In this document: piece after piece, positions 41,181 to 43,378 of the stretch | Position numbering within the stretch: the first letter of the stretch is position 1 | Layout of the letters: every line of letters starts with the position of its first letter | Notes under the pieces: generated by a model | The model's database searches: none | What the model was told of the DNA's origin: nothing | What the model saw: only the letters and a program-made list of their open reading frames with translations | Made by a program: the position numbers and the translations under genes | From: Chromera velia | Taxonomy: Eukaryota > Sar > Chromeraceae | Reading direction: 5' to 3' | Length of the DNA stretch: 43,378 nucleotides | NCBI GenBank assembly: GCA_018398765.1 | Contig: JAHBMJ010002790.1 | Location: 52,070-95,447, forward strand

Positions 41181-42507
41181 AGGAGTCAAGCCTGACAGAC
41201 ACTCCTGTAGTTTGTTGTCCAGTGTTTTACATAACGGTCTGGATTCGCGTTAGAAAGCGAGTGCTGATGATGCTCGACTCGGATTCAAAGGATCCTCGAC
41301 CATCGAAGAAAATATAAGTACTAGTTCAATTCGATTATTCGACTAGTATTCGAATGATTTTGAAGCTGACTTTAAAAAGTGAGAAATTGATACTTCTCAA
41401 TTGACATGTATACAGGGTATAATACTAATTATTTTAGATTTCAAATTGTCTCGAAAATATTCTGTTTACCTCTCAGTCTACTTATATAGTACATGTTTAC
41501 CATGGTTTATATGTCCCACTATATTATGTGACTATATAGCAGTTGCATGTAGATACTCGTCATTTCAAGAGATAAAATTTCAAGTAGTGTCTGACTCTTT
41601 TGCAAGCAGCAAGCTCTAGTATTAAGATTAGGATTAGGATTTATGTCTGGAGGATTGGTCTCCCGTGGCGTCCCGCCCCAATACCGAATGACATGTACAG
41701 TTCGATCAAGTTTGGAGACTGTAGATGTTTTTGATTGTGTATATGCCTCTTTTCTGGCTTCTTTTAGCCTTAATTCTAGCTAGGTGCTACAGGCCCACAG
41801 CAAGACCTACGGGTGAAGCTATAGGGGTGAAGTTGCTAAGCTTAGTAGTAAACCAGCCGGAACCTAGGCCGAAACATGATTCTTTTTTCAATTTTAGATA
41901 GTATCCTAGTCCAGATCCTAGTACTCTAAACTTAATAATTCTTAATTTTAAGTTAATGATCAGAATTAAGTACGTATATAGTCTAAATAAACCTAGAAGT
42001 GACCTAGTTGATAATCTTTATACGCAAGATGTTAGGTAATATCTTTAGGCTTTATAGCTAGGTCTTTAGTGATGTGACTCAGTGACTGTCATCGCTATAG
42101 TGTCAACTAGAGTGTTGATCATCAATGGATTTCACAAGCAATATAAATTATACTGAATTGAATTGAATTGGCAAATTATACTAAATCTATCCTTTCTCCG
42201 CCTAAGTTGGAACCTAGGTTGGAATGTTTGAAAAGTTACGTTTCATAAATAAACATTGCATGTAATACCTCGTGGTTGGCCAGAGCCTCGAGCAGAGCCT
42301 AACTTAAAGCAGTAGTTCCCCGGCTGCAACCACTGCATGCACCTCAATTTTAAATTAATTAATATAAGTAATTCACTGAGTTAATTTAGTTGAATTAGTA
42401 TAATTACACACTATTATATAGGAACAAAACTGTCTCGATCGTGCGTTAGATCGCGCTGCGATTCGCGCATTGCCACTAATAGCCCATCAAACGCTGGAAG
42501 CCTTTAA
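41181..42507. other. AT-rich intergenic DNA
   Basis: Immediately after the PPR stop a last piece of the repeat, CGTAGAGGAGTCAAGCCTGA, is present out of frame. The rest has no gene. A phrase CCCCAATACCGAATG near 41677 resembles one at 4620. Confidence 0.55.
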
Positions 42508-43378
42508 AAATATATTGATGGTGATATAGATGCCGATGCTATAGCGATGGCGTATGATGATCATGATGACAAAGATAGCGATGCCGGCCCGACAAAAGAA
42601 ATCAAGCGGGAGGATTTGGATGGTCAACAGGGCAGGAAAAAAGTGAGACAAAAGAAAAAGGCCGAATGGTTTGATAATGAATGCAAGGAAGCAGCGACAC
42701 TTGGGAGGGAAGTAAGGAAGGCGTTGAACAAACTTGTGGAATCATGTGAGAATGAGGGGAGAAGTGGGAGCAGCAGAGCAAACGTGGTTGCCTTAAGACA
42801 GACAGTTGAGAGGCAGGCCCGCAGATGTCAGCGATTGCACAACAGGAAAAGAAAGGCATACGAAAAGCTCTGTGCAGAAAAGGTTGTACTCGAGTTGTCC
42901 TCTAACCCTTCAAAGGTCTGGTCATTGAGAAAAAAGCTGCAAAGAAGCAATAGAGAGAAAGCCCCTCCTGGTTCCCAGCCTTCAGTAAAGGACTTTTCCT
43001 GTCACTGGGCTTCCATCTTCACTGACTCTCCCTCTAGCAGGGAATCTGCACAAGAAAGTGCTCCCCCTTTCCCTCCTTCGCAGCCAGCCCCACCCGTTTT
43101 TAACTCTTCTTTGCACCCTGGCGTTTTCTCGCAACTGCATACCCATTCTCATCAGGTTCTCTCTGGCATTCACTCTCCCTCTTTGCCCCCACCAATCCCT
43201 CCGTCTCGCCCTTATTTTTGCATAGAAAAAATAAGGAAAGTCCTCCGGTCTACAAAGGAAGAAAAGGCTGCAGGGTTGTCCGGACTCGCCCCCAACCACC
43301 TCTCCCTCTGCTTTCAATATTCGCCTCTTTCTCGTGCTTTGTTATTTATCCATTTAAACTTAATTCACTTGACATCCG
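42508..43378 (+). mobile_element. LINE-like non-LTR retrotransposon, linker and N-terminal RT region (runs off right edge)
   Basis: One frame is open from 42508, after a TAA, to the window end; the first ATG is at 42547. The order of motifs fits the endonuclease-RT linker of LINE ORF2 proteins: AEWFDNECKEAATLGREVRK (the W(F/Y)..EC signature), a Lys/Arg/Gln-rich helix with RCQRLHNRKRKAYEKL, NPSKVWSLRKKLQ, FSCHWASIFTDS, a Pro/Ser-rich stretch, then IEKIRKVLRSTKEEKAAGLS and LAPNHLSLC, which fits the start of the RT domain. The catalytic motif lies beyond the window. Just upstream, AHQTLEAFKNI in another frame may be the end of a broken endonuclease part, so the copy may be 5'-damaged. Class is clear; clade is not. 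Confidence 0.75.

Overview
This is eukaryotic nuclear DNA. Genes are split by many introns with relaxed GTNNGT donors and strict TGCAG acceptors. Microsatellites are very abundant: (CAGA)n, (CTGT)n, (GA)n, (CA)n and (GATT)n. The near-identical PPR repeats, a transmembrane histidine kinase, a possible plastid-targeting leader and intron-rich housekeeping genes suggest an alveolate alga of the chromerid type (Chromera velia-like). That assignment is inference; no marker gene in the window proves it.

Layout, left to right. (1) 0.2-1.5 kb, minus strand: the 5' three exons of a secreted NHL/YWTD beta-propeller gene that runs off the left edge. It is divergent from (2) 2.1-2.7 kb, plus strand: a single-exon secreted Pro/Val- then Gly/Val-rich protein. 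(3) 2.7-5.5 kb: mostly simple repeats. (4) 5.56-7.28 kb, plus: a six-exon gene of 217 aa with no family I recognise. (5) 7.83-8.54 kb: a non-autonomous DNA transposon with 15-bp terminal inverted repeats (TIRs), followed by doubtful exons. (6) 9.1-12.6 kb: large CAGA arrays. (7) 12.65-12.97 kb: two 3' exons of an unidentified gene. (8) 14.0-16.5 kb: a minisatellite, a CTC array and a decayed reverse-transcriptase element. (9) 17.05-17.29 kb: a second short inverted-repeat element. (10) 18.36-20.67 kb, minus: a three-exon membrane histidine kinase, divergent from (11) 21.29-22.97 kb, plus: an F-box-like/OmpA-like fusion with a long acidic tail. (12) 25.51-35.23 kb, minus: a complete 19-exon PLAA/Doa1/Ufd3 gene (7 WD40 blades, PFU, PUL; 788 aa) whose phases agree at all 18 junctions. 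(13) 35.48-36.0 kb, minus: an HNH-nuclease reading frame broken by one TAG. (14) 36-39 kb: AT-rich DNA. (15) 39.37-41.18 kb, plus: a PPR gene made of homogenised 114-bp repeats, interrupted by a 2-bp deletion. (16) 42.5 kb to the right edge, plus: part of a LINE-like retrotransposon.

The genes do not form one pathway. PLAA/Doa1 (ubiquitin, Cdc48/p97) and the F-box-like protein could both act in ubiquitin-dependent turnover, and the PPR protein in organelle RNA processing. The most interesting cross-locus signals are GC-rich inverted repeats about 235-350 bp upstream of the start codons at five loci, short tandem repeats that begin exactly at 5' splice sites, and a 35-bp minisatellite that copies a 3' splice site nine times.
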